Shown here: positions 29,712 through 39,086 of the stretch, piece by piece | Layout: every line of letters begins with the position of its first letter | How positions within the stretch are numbered: position 1 is the first letter of the stretch | Source of the DNA: Chloroflexota bacterium | GTDB taxonomy: Bacteria > Chloroflexota > Dormibacteria > Dormibacterales > Dormibacteraceae | Assembly: GCA_005882135.1 (NCBI GenBank) | Contig: VBDR01000036.1 | Coordinates: 21,519-85,518 of the forward strand | DNA: 64,000 nt | Direction: 5' to 3' | Made by a program: the position numbers and the translations under genes | Notes under the pieces: generated by a model | Told to the model about the DNA's origin: nothing | Databases searched by the model: none | The model's input: only the letters and a program-made list of their open reading frames with translations

Positions 29712-31833
29712 CAGCCCCCACATCGAGGTCTGGCCAGGGCGCGGCTATCCGCTCGGCGCCACGTTCGACGGCAACGGCACCAACTTCGCGTTGTTCAGCG
29801 AGGTCGCCGAGCAGATCGAGCTCTGCCTTTTCGACGAGCAGGGGGCACAAACCGCGTTGCCGCTCGAAGAGGTGGACGCCTTTTCGTGGCATGCATACCT
29901 GCCCAACGTCGGCCCCGGGCAGCGCTACGGCTATCGCGTGCACGGTCCGTACGCTCCCGACCGCGGGGTTCGCTGCAACCCGAGCAAGCTGCTGCTCGAT
30001 CCCTACGCGCGCGCGATCGAAGGCCAGGTCACCTGGGACGCAGCATGCTACTCGTACAACCCGGGCGACGAGAATTCCGTCAACGAAGCGGACAGCGCGC
30101 CCTACGTGTTTCGCTCGATCGTCCAGCATCCCCATTTCGACTGGGGAGGCGACCGCCGGCCCGATATCCCGCTGCACGAAACGGTCATCTACGAGGCGCA
30201 CGTGAAGGGAATGACCAAATGTCATCCCGAGGTGCCCGAGGAGCTTCGCGGCACGTATGCCGGTCTCGCGCACCCGGCCATCGTTCAGCACCTCACCTCT
30301 CTCGGCGTGACCGCGGTGGAGCTCATGCCGGTGCACCAGTTCGTCCACGACCAGAGGCTGATCGAACAGGGTTTGCGCAACTACTGGGGCTACAACACGA
30401 TCGGTTTCTTCGCTCCGCACAACGAGTACGCGGCGAGCGGCAGCCGGGGCGAGCAGGTCAACGAGTTCAAGTACATGGTGCGCACGATGCATGAAGCCGG
30501 AATCGAGGTCATCCTCGACGTCGTTTACAACCACACCGCTGAGGGCAACCACCTCGGGCCGACGCTGTGCTTCAAAGGCATCGACAATCGCGCCTACTAC
30601 CGGCTGGTCGGCGAGAGGCCGCAGTACTACTACGACACAACAGGGACCGGCAACAGCCTCAACGTGCAGCATCCGCACACGCTGCAGCTGATCATGGACT
30701 CGCTGCGCTACTGGGTCACCGAGATGCACGTGGACGGTTTTCGGTTCGACCTCGCAGCGACGCTGGCGCGCGAGTTCCACGAGGTCGACCGCCTCTCCAC
30801 GTTCTTCGACATGATCCAGCAGGACCCGGTGATCAACCGGGTGAAGCTGATCGCAGAGCCTTGGGACATCGGTGAGGGCGGGTACCAGGTCGGCAACTTC
30901 CCGGCCTTGTGGTCGGAATGGAACGGGAGATATCGCGACACGGTGCGCGACTTCTGGCGCGGCGAGCCCTCGACCGTCGGCGAGCTGGCATCCCGGCTGA
31001 CCGGCAGCTCAGACCTGTACCAGAACGACACCCGGCGCCCGGTCGCGAGCATCAACTTCGTCACCGCGCACGATGGCTTCACCCTGCGCGACCTGGTCTC
31101 GTACAACGAGAAGCACAACGAGGCGAACGGGGAGGGCAACGCCGACGGCGAGTCCCACAACCGGTCGTGGAACTGCGGCGCGGAAGGGGACACCGACAAC
31201 GCCGTGGTGAACAAACGCCGCGCCCAGCAGCAGCGCAACCTGCTGACCACCCTCTTCCTTTCTCAAGGCGTGCCGATGCTGCTCATGGGCGACGGGCTGG
31301 GCCGGACCCAGAAAGGCAACAACAACGGGTACTGCCAGGACAACGAGCTCTCCTGGGTCAGCTGGTCCGAGATCGATCAGCCTCTGCTCGAATACGTGCG
31401 CTGGCTGATCTCGTTCCGGCGCCACCATCCTGTCTTCCGCCGGCGCCGGTGGTTCCAGGGACGGCCGATCCGAGGCGCAGTGGACATCGCGTGGTTCAAG
31501 CCCGACGGCAAGCCGATGACAGATCGGGACTGGGTCTCACGCCACGCACGGTCGCTGGGTGTCTACTTGAACGGAAAGGCCATTCCGGGCCACGACGATC
31601 GCGGTCGCTCGTTCGCCGACGACTCCTTCCTGCTTCTCTTCAACGGCCATTCGCGAACCGTGTACTGGCAGATGCCACCGGACTTCGGGGGCTCATGGAA
31701 GGTCGCTCTCGACACCGACGCGCTCCAGCCCCAAGAAGACCCTCAGCCGATCACCGGGCGCGTCATGACCCGCGCGCGGACCGTGGTCATCCTGCAGTCG
31801 AGAGGAGACGATGCGTCTACGGAACCAGGTTGA
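29704..31833 (+). CDS. glgX: glycogen debranching enzyme GlgX/TreX
   Basis: 709 residues. An N-terminal CBM48 ([20 protein letters not shown]) precedes a GH13 isoamylase barrel. [14 protein letters not shown] holds the nucleophile, [18 protein letters not shown] the acid/base Glu, and [21 protein letters not shown] the third Asp; [14 protein letters not shown] is family-typical. It cuts alpha-1,6 branches of glycogen to give the maltodextrins used by TreY. Start TTG 29704 with GGGAGG just upstream, inside treZ. Its 3' end overlaps the convergent leuS end by 17 bp. Confidence 0.96.
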   Translation: MTDSPHIEVWPGRGYPLGATFDGNGTNFALFSEVAEQIELCLFDEQGAQTALPLEEVDAFSWHAYLPNVGPGQRYGYRVHGPYAPDRGVRCNPSKLLLDPYARAIEGQVTWDAACYSYNPGDENSVNEADSAPYVFRSIVQHPHFDWGGDRRPDIPLHETVIYEAHVKGMTKCHPEVPEELRGTYAGLAHPAIVQHLTSLGVTAVELMPVHQFVHDQRLIEQGLRNYWGYNTIGFFAPHNEYAASGSRGEQVNEFKYMVRTMHEAGIEVILDVVYNHTAEGNHLGPTLCFKGIDNRAYYRLVGERPQYYYDTTGTGNSLNVQHPHTLQLIMDSLRYWVTEMHVDGFRFDLAATLAREFHEVDRLSTFFDMIQQDPVINRVKLIAEPWDIGEGGYQVGNFPALWSEWNGRYRDTVRDFWRGEPSTVGELASRLTGSSDLYQNDTRRPVASINFVTAHDGFTLRDLVSYNEKHNEANGEGNADGESHNRSWNCGAEGDTDNAVVNKRRAQQQRNLLTTLFLSQGVPMLLMGDGLGRTQKGNNNGYCQDNELSWVSWSEIDQPLLEYVRWLISFRRHHPVFRRRRWFQGRPIRGAVDIAWFKPDGKPMTDRDWVSRHARSLGVYLNGKAIPGHDDRGRSFADDSFLLLFNGHSRTVYWQMPPDFGGSWKVALDTDALQPQEDPQPITGRVMTRARTVVILQSRGDDASTEPG

Positions 31834-34270
31834 TCAGCCGGTCGGGGACGTAGATGACCTTCGACGGCCCCTTGCCGTCGAGGGCCGCGCGCACCTTCTC
31901 GCTGGCAAGCGCCGCCTTCAACGCGTCGGCTTCCGAGAGACCGGCATCGACCTCCAGCCGATCACGCAGCTTGCCGCCCACCTGCACGACCAGGACGACC
32001 TTCGGCTCGGCGGCCTCGGCCTGGTCAAAGGAGGGCCAGGAGGCGTCCGCCAGCAGGCCCTTCTCGCCCAGCCTCTCCCACATCTCCTCACCGAGGTGAG
32101 GCGCGAGCGGGTTGAGCAGCTTGATGAGCGTGCGCACCGAGGCGTCCCACTCGGCGTCGCGCTTACCACCTTCCTGCAGGTAGTCCTGCATCGCGTTTGC
32201 AAGCTCCATCAGAAAGGCGACGGCGGTGTTGAACCGCAGCTCGTCGTAATGGTCCGTAACTCTGCCCACGGTCTGAGCGACCTTACGCCGCAAGACGGTC
32301 GCGTCCACCTTCGCGACCGAACCTCCCCCATCGTCGACGATCGACTCCGGCTCCAGCACCAGCCGCCACACACGCTGCAGAAACTTGACAACCCCGTTTA
32401 GCCCGGCCTCGGTCCACTCGACGTCCTCTTCGGGCGGGCCGATGAACATCTCGTAGATCCGGCCTGCGTCCGCGCCCTGCGCCCCCGCGAGCTCGTCGAT
32501 CGAGACTCCGTTGCCCAGCGACTTCGACATCACCTGCCCGAAGCGCTTGACCATGCCCTGGTTGAACAGGCGCATGAACGGTTCAGTGACCTGCACCAGG
32601 TCCGCGTCGTACAGCACTTTGGTGAAGAAGCGCGAGTACAGAAGGTGGAGGATCGCGTGCTCGACACCTCCGGTGTACTGGTCGACGGGCATCCAGTGGT
32701 TGGCCAGCTCGGGATCGAAAGGCTCGGTCGTATCGTGCGGGCTGGCGTAGCGCAGGAAGTACCAGGACGAGTCGATGAACGTGTCCATCGTGTCGGTCTC
32801 CCGCCGAGCCTCCTCGCCGCCGATCGGACATGTGGTCCGGTACCAATCCGGCTGCTCGGAGAGGGGTTTGTACTCGGCGGGCAGCTCAACCGGCAGCTGG
32901 TCCAGCGGTACGGGCACGATGCCGTGATTCGGGCAGTAGACGACAGGGATCGGCGCGCCCCAATACCGCTGACGCGAGATCAGCCAGTCCCTTAGCCGGT
33001 ACTTGACCGCGCGCTTGCCGATCCCCTTGGCCTCGAGCCAGTCGCAGATCCGGTCGAACGCAACGGCTGAGTCCAGCCCGTTGAACTCGCCGCTGTTCAC
33101 CATCACGCCCGGCCCGAGGTACGCCTCGCGCAGCCGGCCCTGGGAACCCGTTGGGGGCGCTATCACCTCACGAATCGCGAGGTCATACCGGCGCGCGAAC
33201 TCGAAGTCGCGCTCGTCATGCGCGGGCACGGCCATGATCGCGCCCGTGCCGTATGTGACCAGGACATAGTCCGCAACCCAGATCGGGATCCTCTCGCCGT
33301 TGAGCGGATTGATCGCGAAACCGCCGGTCGCAACTCCCGTCTTTTCGCGCTCGGTCGACATGCGCTCGATCTCGGTCTCCTTGCGCGCCTTCTCGACGTA
33401 CTCGCGCACCCGGGCTCGATGCTTTTCCGTCGTCACGCGCTCGACCAGCGAGTGCTCCGGGGCCAGGACCATGAACGTCGCTCCGAACAAAGTGTCCGGT
33501 CGCGTCGTATAGACGCGCACCGACTCGTCAGGCATCCCATCGACGGGAAAGTCGACCTCGGCGCCCATGCTGCGACCGATCCAGTTGGTCTGCATGACGC
33601 GGACCTTGTGCGGCCACTTGTCGAGCAGGGCGATGTCGTCGAGCAGCCGGTCTGCATAGTCGGTGATCTTCAAGAACCACTGCTCCAGGTCGCGCTTCTC
33701 GACCTCCACGTCGGGATGCCGCCAGCAGCGCCCGTTGATCACCTGCTCGTTGGCGAGCACGGTCTTGTCGACCGGGCACCAGTTGACCGGCGCCATCGCG
33801 CGATACGCCAGACCGCGTTCCAGCATCAGCAGGAACAGCCACTGCGTCCACCGGTAGTAGTCCGGCTCGCAGCTGGTCACCTCGCGGTCCCAGTCGTAGA
33901 GGATTCCTGCCATCGTCAGCTCGCGCTTACCTTTCGCGATGTTTTCGAGGGTCCAGGTCCGGGGATGCAGATTGCCGCGCTTCATCGCCGCGTTCTCGGC
34001 TGGCAGGCCAAAGGCATCCCACCCAAACGGATGCAGAACCTCGAACCCCTGCATGCGCTTCATGCGCGCGAGCACATCGCCCATCACATAGTTGCGTAGG
34101 TGTCCGACCGTGAGGTCCCCCGACGGATAGGGATACATGACGAGGTCGTAGAACTTCGGCTTCGGGGAGCTGTCGTCGGCTTTCATGATCCCGCGCTCGG
34201 CCCAGACCCGCTGCCATTTCGGCTCGATCTCCTGGGGAACGTACGCGCTACGGCGGGGACGCCTCGACAT
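31817..34270 (-). CDS. leuS: leucyl-tRNA synthetase
   Basis: About 817 residues. Class I LeuRS with a CP1 editing domain ([22 protein letters not shown]) and a zinc-free-looking CP region. The HIGH-box segment is [14 protein letters not shown]: the first His of the box is Thr. The KMSKS loop is VMSKSLGN. The anticodon-binding domain and the small C-terminal domain ([21 protein letters not shown]) are complete. I use ATG 34270; a TTG lies three codons upstream. It overlaps the end of the EamA gene by about 23 nt. Confidence 0.96.
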   Translation of the reverse strand: MSRRPRRSAYVPQEIEPKWQRVWAERGIMKADDSSPKPKFYDLVMYPYPSGDLTVGHLRNYVMGDVLARMKRMQGFEVLHPFGWDAFGLPAENAAMKRGNLHPRTWTLENIAKGKRELTMAGILYDWDREVTSCEPDYYRWTQWLFLLMLERGLAYRAMAPVNWCPVDKTVLANEQVINGRCWRHPDVEVEKRDLEQWFLKITDYADRLLDDIALLDKWPHKVRVMQTNWIGRSMGAEVDFPVDGMPDESVRVYTTRPDTLFGATFMVLAPEHSLVERVTTEKHRARVREYVEKARKETEIERMSTEREKTGVATGGFAINPLNGERIPIWVADYVLVTYGTGAIMAVPAHDERDFEFARRYDLAIREVIAPPTGSQGRLREAYLGPGVMVNSGEFNGLDSAVAFDRICDWLEAKGIGKRAVKYRLRDWLISRQRYWGAPIPVVYCPNHGIVPVPLDQLPVELPAEYKPLSEQPDWYRTTCPIGGEEARRETDTMDTFIDSSWYFLRYASPHDTTEPFDPELANHWMPVDQYTGGVEHAILHLLYSRFFTKVLYDADLVQVTEPFMRLFNQGMVKRFGQVMSKSLGNGVSIDELAGAQGADAGRIYEMFIGPPEEDVEWTEAGLNGVVKFLQRVWRLVLEPESIVDDGGGSVAKVDATVLRRKVAQTVGRVTDHYDELRFNTAVAFLMELANAMQDYLQEGGKRDAEWDASVRTLIKLLNPLAPHLGEEMWERLGEKGLLADASWPSFDQAEAAEPKVVLVVQVGGKLRDRLEVDAGLSEADALKAALASEKVRAALDGKGPSKVIYVPDRLINLVP

Positions 34271-35096
34271 GGGGTTCAAATTTTAGGGATGCGAGTTCGT
34301 GACCCACGATCGCGGCCAGGAGCAGGGCCGCACCCGCCGCCTGCAAGACTCCCAAACGCTGGCCCGCCAGAACGACGGCTGCCACCAGCGCCCAGGCCGG
34401 TTCCGTGACGAGGATCAATGCCGTGCGGTTGGCGCTGATGCGTGCCTGGACCCAGGTCTGGATGAAGTAGCCGAACGCCGACGCGAACACGCCGGTGACG
34501 GCGATCGCGAACCAAACCGAGCCATTGGGCGGCCGCAGTGACCAGGTCCCACCAGCGCTGAACAAGAGCGCGCACATTCCCATCTGCACCATCGCCAGGG
34601 GCGCCGAAGGGGTGCCCGGCGACCACCGGCCCAAGAGCACGATGTGCAGAGCGAAGAGGACCGCGCACACAAGGACCAGCACATCGCCGACGTTCATGCC
34701 AAACGAGCCGCCGGTCAGCAGCAAAAGGCCGGCAAACGAGATGACGACAGCCGACCATGTCCACCAGTGGATGGGAGCGCCGAACAGCCGGTTGATCACC
34801 GGCGTCAAGACGACGAATAAGCCCGTGATCAACCCCGCGTTGCCTGGGCTCGTGATGGCAAGCCCCGCTGTCTGGGTCAGATAGCCCCCTGCGAGCGCCA
34901 CCCCAATCACCGCGCCGATCCGCAGCTCTCGGCGCGTTGGAAGGCGATGCACCAGCACCACCAGCACCACCAGTGCCAGCAGGAATCGGATCTCCAGGAA
35001 CGGCAGCGTCGGATACTGTGTGATTGCGTCCTTCACCAGGACGAAGGTCCAGCCCCAGACCGCGGTGACCAACAGCAACAAGAGGACGTAGATCAA
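34248..35096 (-). CDS. EamA-family (DMT superfamily) transporter
   Basis: 282 residues with about ten hydrophobic segments in two EamA repeats. [16 protein letters not shown] and [20 protein letters not shown] in the first half and [37 protein letters not shown] in the second half are family signatures. These carriers usually export amino acids or related metabolites; the substrate cannot be told. The TTG start (35094-35096) shares one base with the ATG of the divergent HIT gene, and I see no ribosome binding site, so it may be leaderless. Confidence 0.9.
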   Translation of the reverse strand: MIYVLLLLLVTAVWGWTFVLVKDAITQYPTLPFLEIRFLLALVVLVVLVHRLPTRRELRIGAVIGVALAGGYLTQTAGLAITSPGNAGLITGLFVVLTPVINRLFGAPIHWWTWSAVVISFAGLLLLTGGSFGMNVGDVLVLVCAVLFALHIVLLGRWSPGTPSAPLAMVQMGMCALLFSAGGTWSLRPPNGSVWFAIAVTGVFASAFGYFIQTWVQARISANRTALILVTEPAWALVAAVVLAGQRLGVLQAAGAALLLAAIVGHELASLKFEPHVEASPP

Positions 35097-35581
35097 TGGA
35101 TCGACTCTGGGCGCCCTGGCGGATGGAGTACATCGCCGGCGAGCAGCGACCCGGATGCCTGTTCTGCCGCGTGATCGAGCATCCCGACGACCCCGACGCG
35201 GGGCTGGTGGTGTGGCGGCCCCAGGGGGCGATCGTGATGCTGAACAAATTTCCGTATAACCCCGGCCACGCCATGGTGGCGCCGATCGCGCACAAAGCGA
35301 GCCTCGAGGATCTTGACGACGCCGAGACCACAGAACTCATGCGCGCCGTGCGCCGCACCATCGGCGTCCTCAACAAGACGATGACTCCCGATGGCCTCAA
35401 CGCGGGCGTGAACATCGGACGCGCGGCCGGGGCCGGGATTCCCGACCACGTTCACTTTCACATCGTGCCGCGGTGGAACGGCGACACCAACTTCATGGCC
35501 GTGATCGACGACGTGAAGATCGTCAACGAGGCGCTGGGTCAGACCGCGGAAAAGCTCAAGCGGGCGTTCGCCGCCACGTAA
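35096..35581 (+). CDS. HIT-family nucleotide hydrolase / phosphorylase
   Basis: 161 residues. RLWAPWRMEYIAGEQRPGCLFCRVIEHPDD is the N-terminus of the Ap4A-phosphorylase-like HIT branch, with a CxxC metal pair. The HIT triad is DHVHFHIVPRWNGDTNFM. It acts on dinucleoside polyphosphates or adenylylated compounds in the cytoplasm. AGAGG lies 9 nt before the ATG, inside the divergent EamA gene. Its last 26 bp overlap the amidohydrolase 3' end. Confidence 0.93.
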   Translation: MDRLWAPWRMEYIAGEQRPGCLFCRVIEHPDDPDAGLVVWRPQGAIVMLNKFPYNPGHAMVAPIAHKASLEDLDDAETTELMRAVRRTIGVLNKTMTPDGLNAGVNIGRAAGAGIPDHVHFHIVPRWNGDTNFMAVIDDVKIVNEALGQTAEKLKRAFAAT

Positions 35582-37031
35582 GGCGGCCGCCCGCGACCGT
35601 CGCCACGACCCCGCCATCGTCGACGACGGTCATGTCACAGAGCTTCCGTGGGCGCAGCGCTCCCAGCTCCGATTCCATGCCGGCGGCGTAAGCGGCGCCC
35701 GCCGTGTACGCGCGCAAGGCGGAGGCTCGCGTCAGGGCCAGCTCGGGATGCCACCGTGCGCGCCGTCTCCACGCCGTCGCGGCCTCGATCCCGGCCAGCG
35801 GGTCCGCCGTCTCCACCGGCGAATCGGACCCAAAGGCGAGGCGAACGCCGGCTTCTTCGAGCGCCCGCCACGCGTACGCCTGCTTGGTGACCCCGGGCCA
35901 CATGGCGTCAGCAAGCTCCCGATCGGCGATGGCGTGGATCGGCTGCATCGAGGCTATCACGCCGATCCGCGCCATCCGGACTATGTCCTTGGGGTGCACA
36001 CACTGCGCGTGCTCGATGCGCGGTCGCCACATCGGCCAGGCGTTGCGGTGCGGCGCCAGCGCGTCGAGCGCTCGCCGCACGGCGGCATCGCCGATCGCGT
36101 GGAGGCACACGTTCAGCTCCGCGCGGGCACAACGCTGCACCAGATCGGCCAAGGCGTCCTGGGTTAGGCGTGCGACCCCGGATCCGTCCAGCATCTCAGC
36201 CGTACGGCTGCCCAGGGATCCGTCGAGGAAAGCCTTCACGCCCCAAACGCGCAGCCAGGGATCGCCCCAACCCGAACGTATCCCCATCCGCTCGGCGTGT
36301 GGGAGGTCGGCGAGCGGAAGGTTGTAGGAGACCCGGACGGGCAACGCCCCAGAGGCACGAAGGCGCTGCAGCGACGCCAGGGTGCCCGCGCTGTCCATCG
36401 AGTGCACCGACGTGAGACCAAACCTGGCGAGGTCGCCGAGTACGGCGACCATCGCGGCGTCGAGATCGGGATCCGCCGGCCGTGGCAGCACGCTCGAAAC
36501 GATCTGCATCGCGGTCTCGAGCAGGATCCCCGACGGCTCGCCGTGGTCGTCGCGGACGATCCGACCGCCGGGCGGATCCTCGGTCGAGCTGGAGATGCCG
36601 GCCGCGCGCAGCGCCTCGCTCGATACCCACGCCGAGTGCCCGTCCTTCCGCAGCATGTACGCCGGCCTGCCTGCGACCGCGGCGTCCAGCTGTTGGCGGG
36701 TCGGGAAGGCCGGCTCCGGCCAGGCGTCGTTGTACCAGCCCGATCCCATGACCCAGGCGCCCTTCGGGAGCTCCTTCGCCCGTTGCCTGATCCGGGCGGA
36801 GGCGTCCCGCAGGTCGGTGGCGCCGGACAGGTCGACGGTCAGCTTGCGGTCCGCGAGTCCCTCGAGGTGGATGTGGGAATCGATAAGGCCCGGCCGGGCG
36901 ACGCCACGGAGCCGCACGACCTCCGCCCTCCGTCCCGCTGCCGGCCGCGCCCGTGCCCCGACGGCGATGATCCGTCCGTCAAACGCCGCCACCTCCGGCT
37001 TGCATCCGGAGTACAGAACCGGCTGAATCAA
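35556..37031 (-). CDS. YtcJ-like metal-dependent amidohydrolase
   Basis: About 491 residues. DSHIHLEGLA supplies the first metal His pair of the amidohydrolase superfamily. RKDGHSAWVSSEALRAAGI, VKAFLDGSLGSRTAEML (metal-bridging region), LNVCLHAIGDAAVRRALDAL and LAFGSDSPVE (final Asp) follow in the order seen in the YtcJ family. Characterised members hydrolyse cyclic amides or formyl groups; no substrate is evident. Start TTG 37031, forming a TTGA overlap with the acyl-CoA dehydrogenase stop; the 27-residue longer ORF reads through that gene antiframe. Confidence 0.9.
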   Translation of the reverse strand: MIQPVLYSGCKPEVAAFDGRIIAVGARARPAAGRRAEVVRLRGVARPGLIDSHIHLEGLADRKLTVDLSGATDLRDASARIRQRAKELPKGAWVMGSGWYNDAWPEPAFPTRQQLDAAVAGRPAYMLRKDGHSAWVSSEALRAAGISSSTEDPPGGRIVRDDHGEPSGILLETAMQIVSSVLPRPADPDLDAAMVAVLGDLARFGLTSVHSMDSAGTLASLQRLRASGALPVRVSYNLPLADLPHAERMGIRSGWGDPWLRVWGVKAFLDGSLGSRTAEMLDGSGVARLTQDALADLVQRCARAELNVCLHAIGDAAVRRALDALAPHRNAWPMWRPRIEHAQCVHPKDIVRMARIGVIASMQPIHAIADRELADAMWPGVTKQAYAWRALEEAGVRLAFGSDSPVETADPLAGIEAATAWRRRARWHPELALTRASALRAYTAGAAYAAGMESELGALRPRKLCDMTVVDDGGVVATVAGGRLTWRRTPA

Positions 37032-38161
37032 AGACCGTACGACTTGGCGATGATCTCCTTCATGATCTCGTCGGTACCCGCACCGATCCGCGCCAGCCGG
37101 GCGTCGCGCCACGCCCGCTCAACCGGAAACTCGCGCATGTAACCGTGGCCGCCGAGGATCTGGATCGCGTCGTCCGCGACCTCGCAGGCGACCTGCGTCG
37201 CCAGCAGCTTGGCCTGTGAGATCTCGCGCACCGGGTACTCGCCATCGCCCCAGCGCTTGGCCGTCTCATAAACGAGGGCCCGCGCGGCCGAGATCTTCGT
37301 GCCCATATCGACGAGCTTGTGCTTGATCACCTGGAAATTCGAGATCGGCTGGCCGAAGGCCATCCGGTTGCGCGCGTACTCCATCGTGTACTCGAAGACA
37401 TGGTTCGCCCCGGCGACGGCCCCGGCGGCCGTGATCATGCGCTCGCCCTGAAGCTCCCACATCAGGTGCTTGAAGCCCTCACCCTCCTCCCCAATCAGGT
37501 TCGAAGCAGGAACGTGGCAGTCCTCGAACAGCAGCTCGGCGGTGTCAGACGAATGCATGCCAAGCTTTTTCAGCGTCCGTGAGACCTCGAATCCGGGCGT
37601 CCCCTTTTCGATGACGAGCAGGTTGTAACCCGAGTGGCCTCGCTCGCGCTCGCCCTTGGTGACGACCAACGCCCAGTGACACCGGGCGCCGTTGGTGATG
37701 AACGTCTTGCGGCCGTTGACGATGAACTCGTCGCCGAATCGCCGAGCCACCGTTGTGATGCCGGCCACGTCCGAGCCCGCGTCGGGCTCTGTGATGGCGA
37801 TCGCCGCGATCTGCTCGCCCCGGATCGCAGGAGCCAACCAGCGCCGCTTCTGGTCCTCGGTCCCGAACTTGAATACAGGTGGCGTGGCCATCTCGGTCTG
37901 CACCGCGACTGCCATGCCAAGGCCGCCGCTACCGACCCGCGCCAGCTCCTCAGACAGCACCACGGCCGAGAAGTAGTCGCCGCCCTGGCCGCCGTATTCC
38001 GGCGGATAGCGCAGCCCCAGGAAGCCCAGCTCGCCGAGCCGCTGGAAGATCGAGTCCGGGAAGGTCTTCTCCTCCCACTCCTCGAGGTGCGGCTGGACCT
38101 CTTTCTCGAGGAACTTGCGGATGTGGAGGCGGAGTTCCTCATGGGCGTCGGTGAAGTACAT
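37028..38161 (-). CDS. acyl-CoA dehydrogenase (isovaleryl-CoA / long-chain type)
   Basis: 377 residues. FAD-binding motifs are AITEPDAGSDVAG and FITNGARCHWALV, and the C-terminal fingerprint is QILGGHGYMREFPVERAWRDARLARIGAGTDEI. The position of the medium-chain-type catalytic Glu is Ala (IGAGT rather than IYEGT). A Glu in LQGERMITAAGAVAG lies where isovaleryl-CoA and long-chain dehydrogenases carry theirs, so I assign that branch. It oxidises acyl-CoA thioesters and passes electrons to ETF. ATG 38161. It is translationally coupled to the amidohydrolase. Confidence 0.93.
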   Translation of the reverse strand: MYFTDAHEELRLHIRKFLEKEVQPHLEEWEEKTFPDSIFQRLGELGFLGLRYPPEYGGQGGDYFSAVVLSEELARVGSGGLGMAVAVQTEMATPPVFKFGTEDQKRRWLAPAIRGEQIAAIAITEPDAGSDVAGITTVARRFGDEFIVNGRKTFITNGARCHWALVVTKGERERGHSGYNLLVIEKGTPGFEVSRTLKKLGMHSSDTAELLFEDCHVPASNLIGEEGEGFKHLMWELQGERMITAAGAVAGANHVFEYTMEYARNRMAFGQPISNFQVIKHKLVDMGTKISAARALVYETAKRWGDGEYPVREISQAKLLATQVACEVADDAIQILGGHGYMREFPVERAWRDARLARIGAGTDEIMKEIIAKSYGL

Positions 38162-38199
38162 CGGCAAGGAGTGTAGGGCGACCGCAACTCGGCTTACGG

Positions 38200-38205
38200 T
38201 ATGAT
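38200..38205 (+). promoter_or_regulatory. -10 element (TATGAT) for the bS22-type gene
   Basis: TATGAT lies 50 nt before the small ribosomal gene in the divergent spacer. A -35 match is weak. Confidence 0.4.
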
Positions 38206-38254
38206 TCGCGGCCGAACCTCTAACCGGTAGATCAAACGCGCACTGGGAGTTGGA

Positions 38255-38353
38255 TTGGGCTCAGTCATCAAGAAGCGGCGCAAGAAGATGCGCAAGCACA
38301 AGCACAAGAAGATGCTGAAGAAGACCCGTTGGGCACGACGGGCGCACGCCTAG
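38255..38353 (+). CDS. bS22-type (AURKAIP1/COX24-like) small ribosomal protein, 32 aa
   Basis: Too short for the ORF track. A TTG start with GGAG 5 nt upstream opens MGSVIKKRRKKM..., followed by a Lys/His/Arg-rich helix ending RWARRAHA. This matches the small basic protein seen on mycobacterial 30S subunits (bS22) and the mitochondrial AURKAIP1 core. It lies in the acyl-CoA dehydrogenase / lemA spacer as a stand-alone gene. Its presence supports a high-GC monoderm-like lineage. Confidence 0.88.
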   Translation: MGSVIKKRRKKMRKHKHKKMLKKTRWARRAHA

Positions 38354-38385
38354 GCCCCGAGGCCAGGGATTAGGATTAGCCCGGC

Positions 38386-39033
38386 ATGGGTTGGTGGATC
38401 CTCGTGGCGATCGTCGTCCTGGTCGTCCTTTGGCTGGTCTTCACCTACAACGGCCTGATCTCGGCCCGGAACAGAACCCAGGAGGCGTGGTCCGAGATCG
38501 ATGTCGAGCTCAAGCGCCGGCATGACCTGATCCCGAACCTGGTCAACACGGTGCAGGGGTACATGGGCCATGAGCGGGGCACGCTCGAGGCGGTGACCAA
38601 CGCACGCGCTAACGCCGTCGCCGCCGGCGCGACAGGCGACCCGGCCAAGATCGGACAGGCGGAGAACATGCTGTCCCAGAGCCTGCGGAGCCTGTTCGCG
38701 GTGTCGGAGAACTATCCCGACCTGAAGGCGATCTCCGCGTTCACTAACCTGCAGGAGAACCTGACCGCGACCGAGGACAAGCTCGAGTTCTCCCGCCGCT
38801 TCTACAACGGCAACGTGCGCGACTACAACATCAAGCTGCAGACCCTCCCGACCTCGCTCATCGCCGGCGTCCTCGGTTTCAAGCCGTTCGGCTTCTTCCA
38901 GGCGGACGAGGGCGATCGCACGGTGCCACAGGTCAGCTTCGGCAACGTTCCGCCCGCGAGCACGCTTCCGCCGGCGGCAGGCCCGGGCGGGCCTCCCGGC
39001 CCCGGCTCCGCGGGACCCCCACCCCAGAGCTAG
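38386..39033 (+). CDS. LemA family protein
   Basis: 215 residues. One N-terminal membrane helix (WWILVAIVVLVVLWLVFTYNGLI) precedes the LemA core NRTQEAWSEIDVELKRRHDLIPNLVNTVQGYMGHE and ENLTATEDKLEFSRRFYNGNVRDYNIKLQTLPTSLIA. The C-terminal 35 residues are Gly/Pro-rich and probably disordered. LemA proteins form periplasmic or outer-face four-helix bundles of uncertain function, often near peptidases. Repeat copy D follows the stop. Confidence 0.93.
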   Translation: MGWWILVAIVVLVVLWLVFTYNGLISARNRTQEAWSEIDVELKRRHDLIPNLVNTVQGYMGHERGTLEAVTNARANAVAAGATGDPAKIGQAENMLSQSLRSLFAVSENYPDLKAISAFTNLQENLTATEDKLEFSRRFYNGNVRDYNIKLQTLPTSLIAGVLGFKPFGFFQADEGDRTVPQVSFGNVPPASTLPPAAGPGGPPGPGSAGPPPQS

Positions 39034-39040
39034 CGAGAGA

Positions 39041-39086
39041 GCTCCTCCCCGTTCATGGGGAGGCGGCGCCCAAGGCGCCGGAGGGG
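39041..39086. repeat. dispersed palindromic repeat, copy D
   Basis: CCTCCCC-GTTCAT-GGGGAGG then GGCGCC-CAA-GGCGCC and GGAGGGGC: the reverse complement of the layout in copies B and C. It fills the space between the convergent stops of lemA and the PLD gene and could act as a transcription stop there. Confidence 0.75.
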
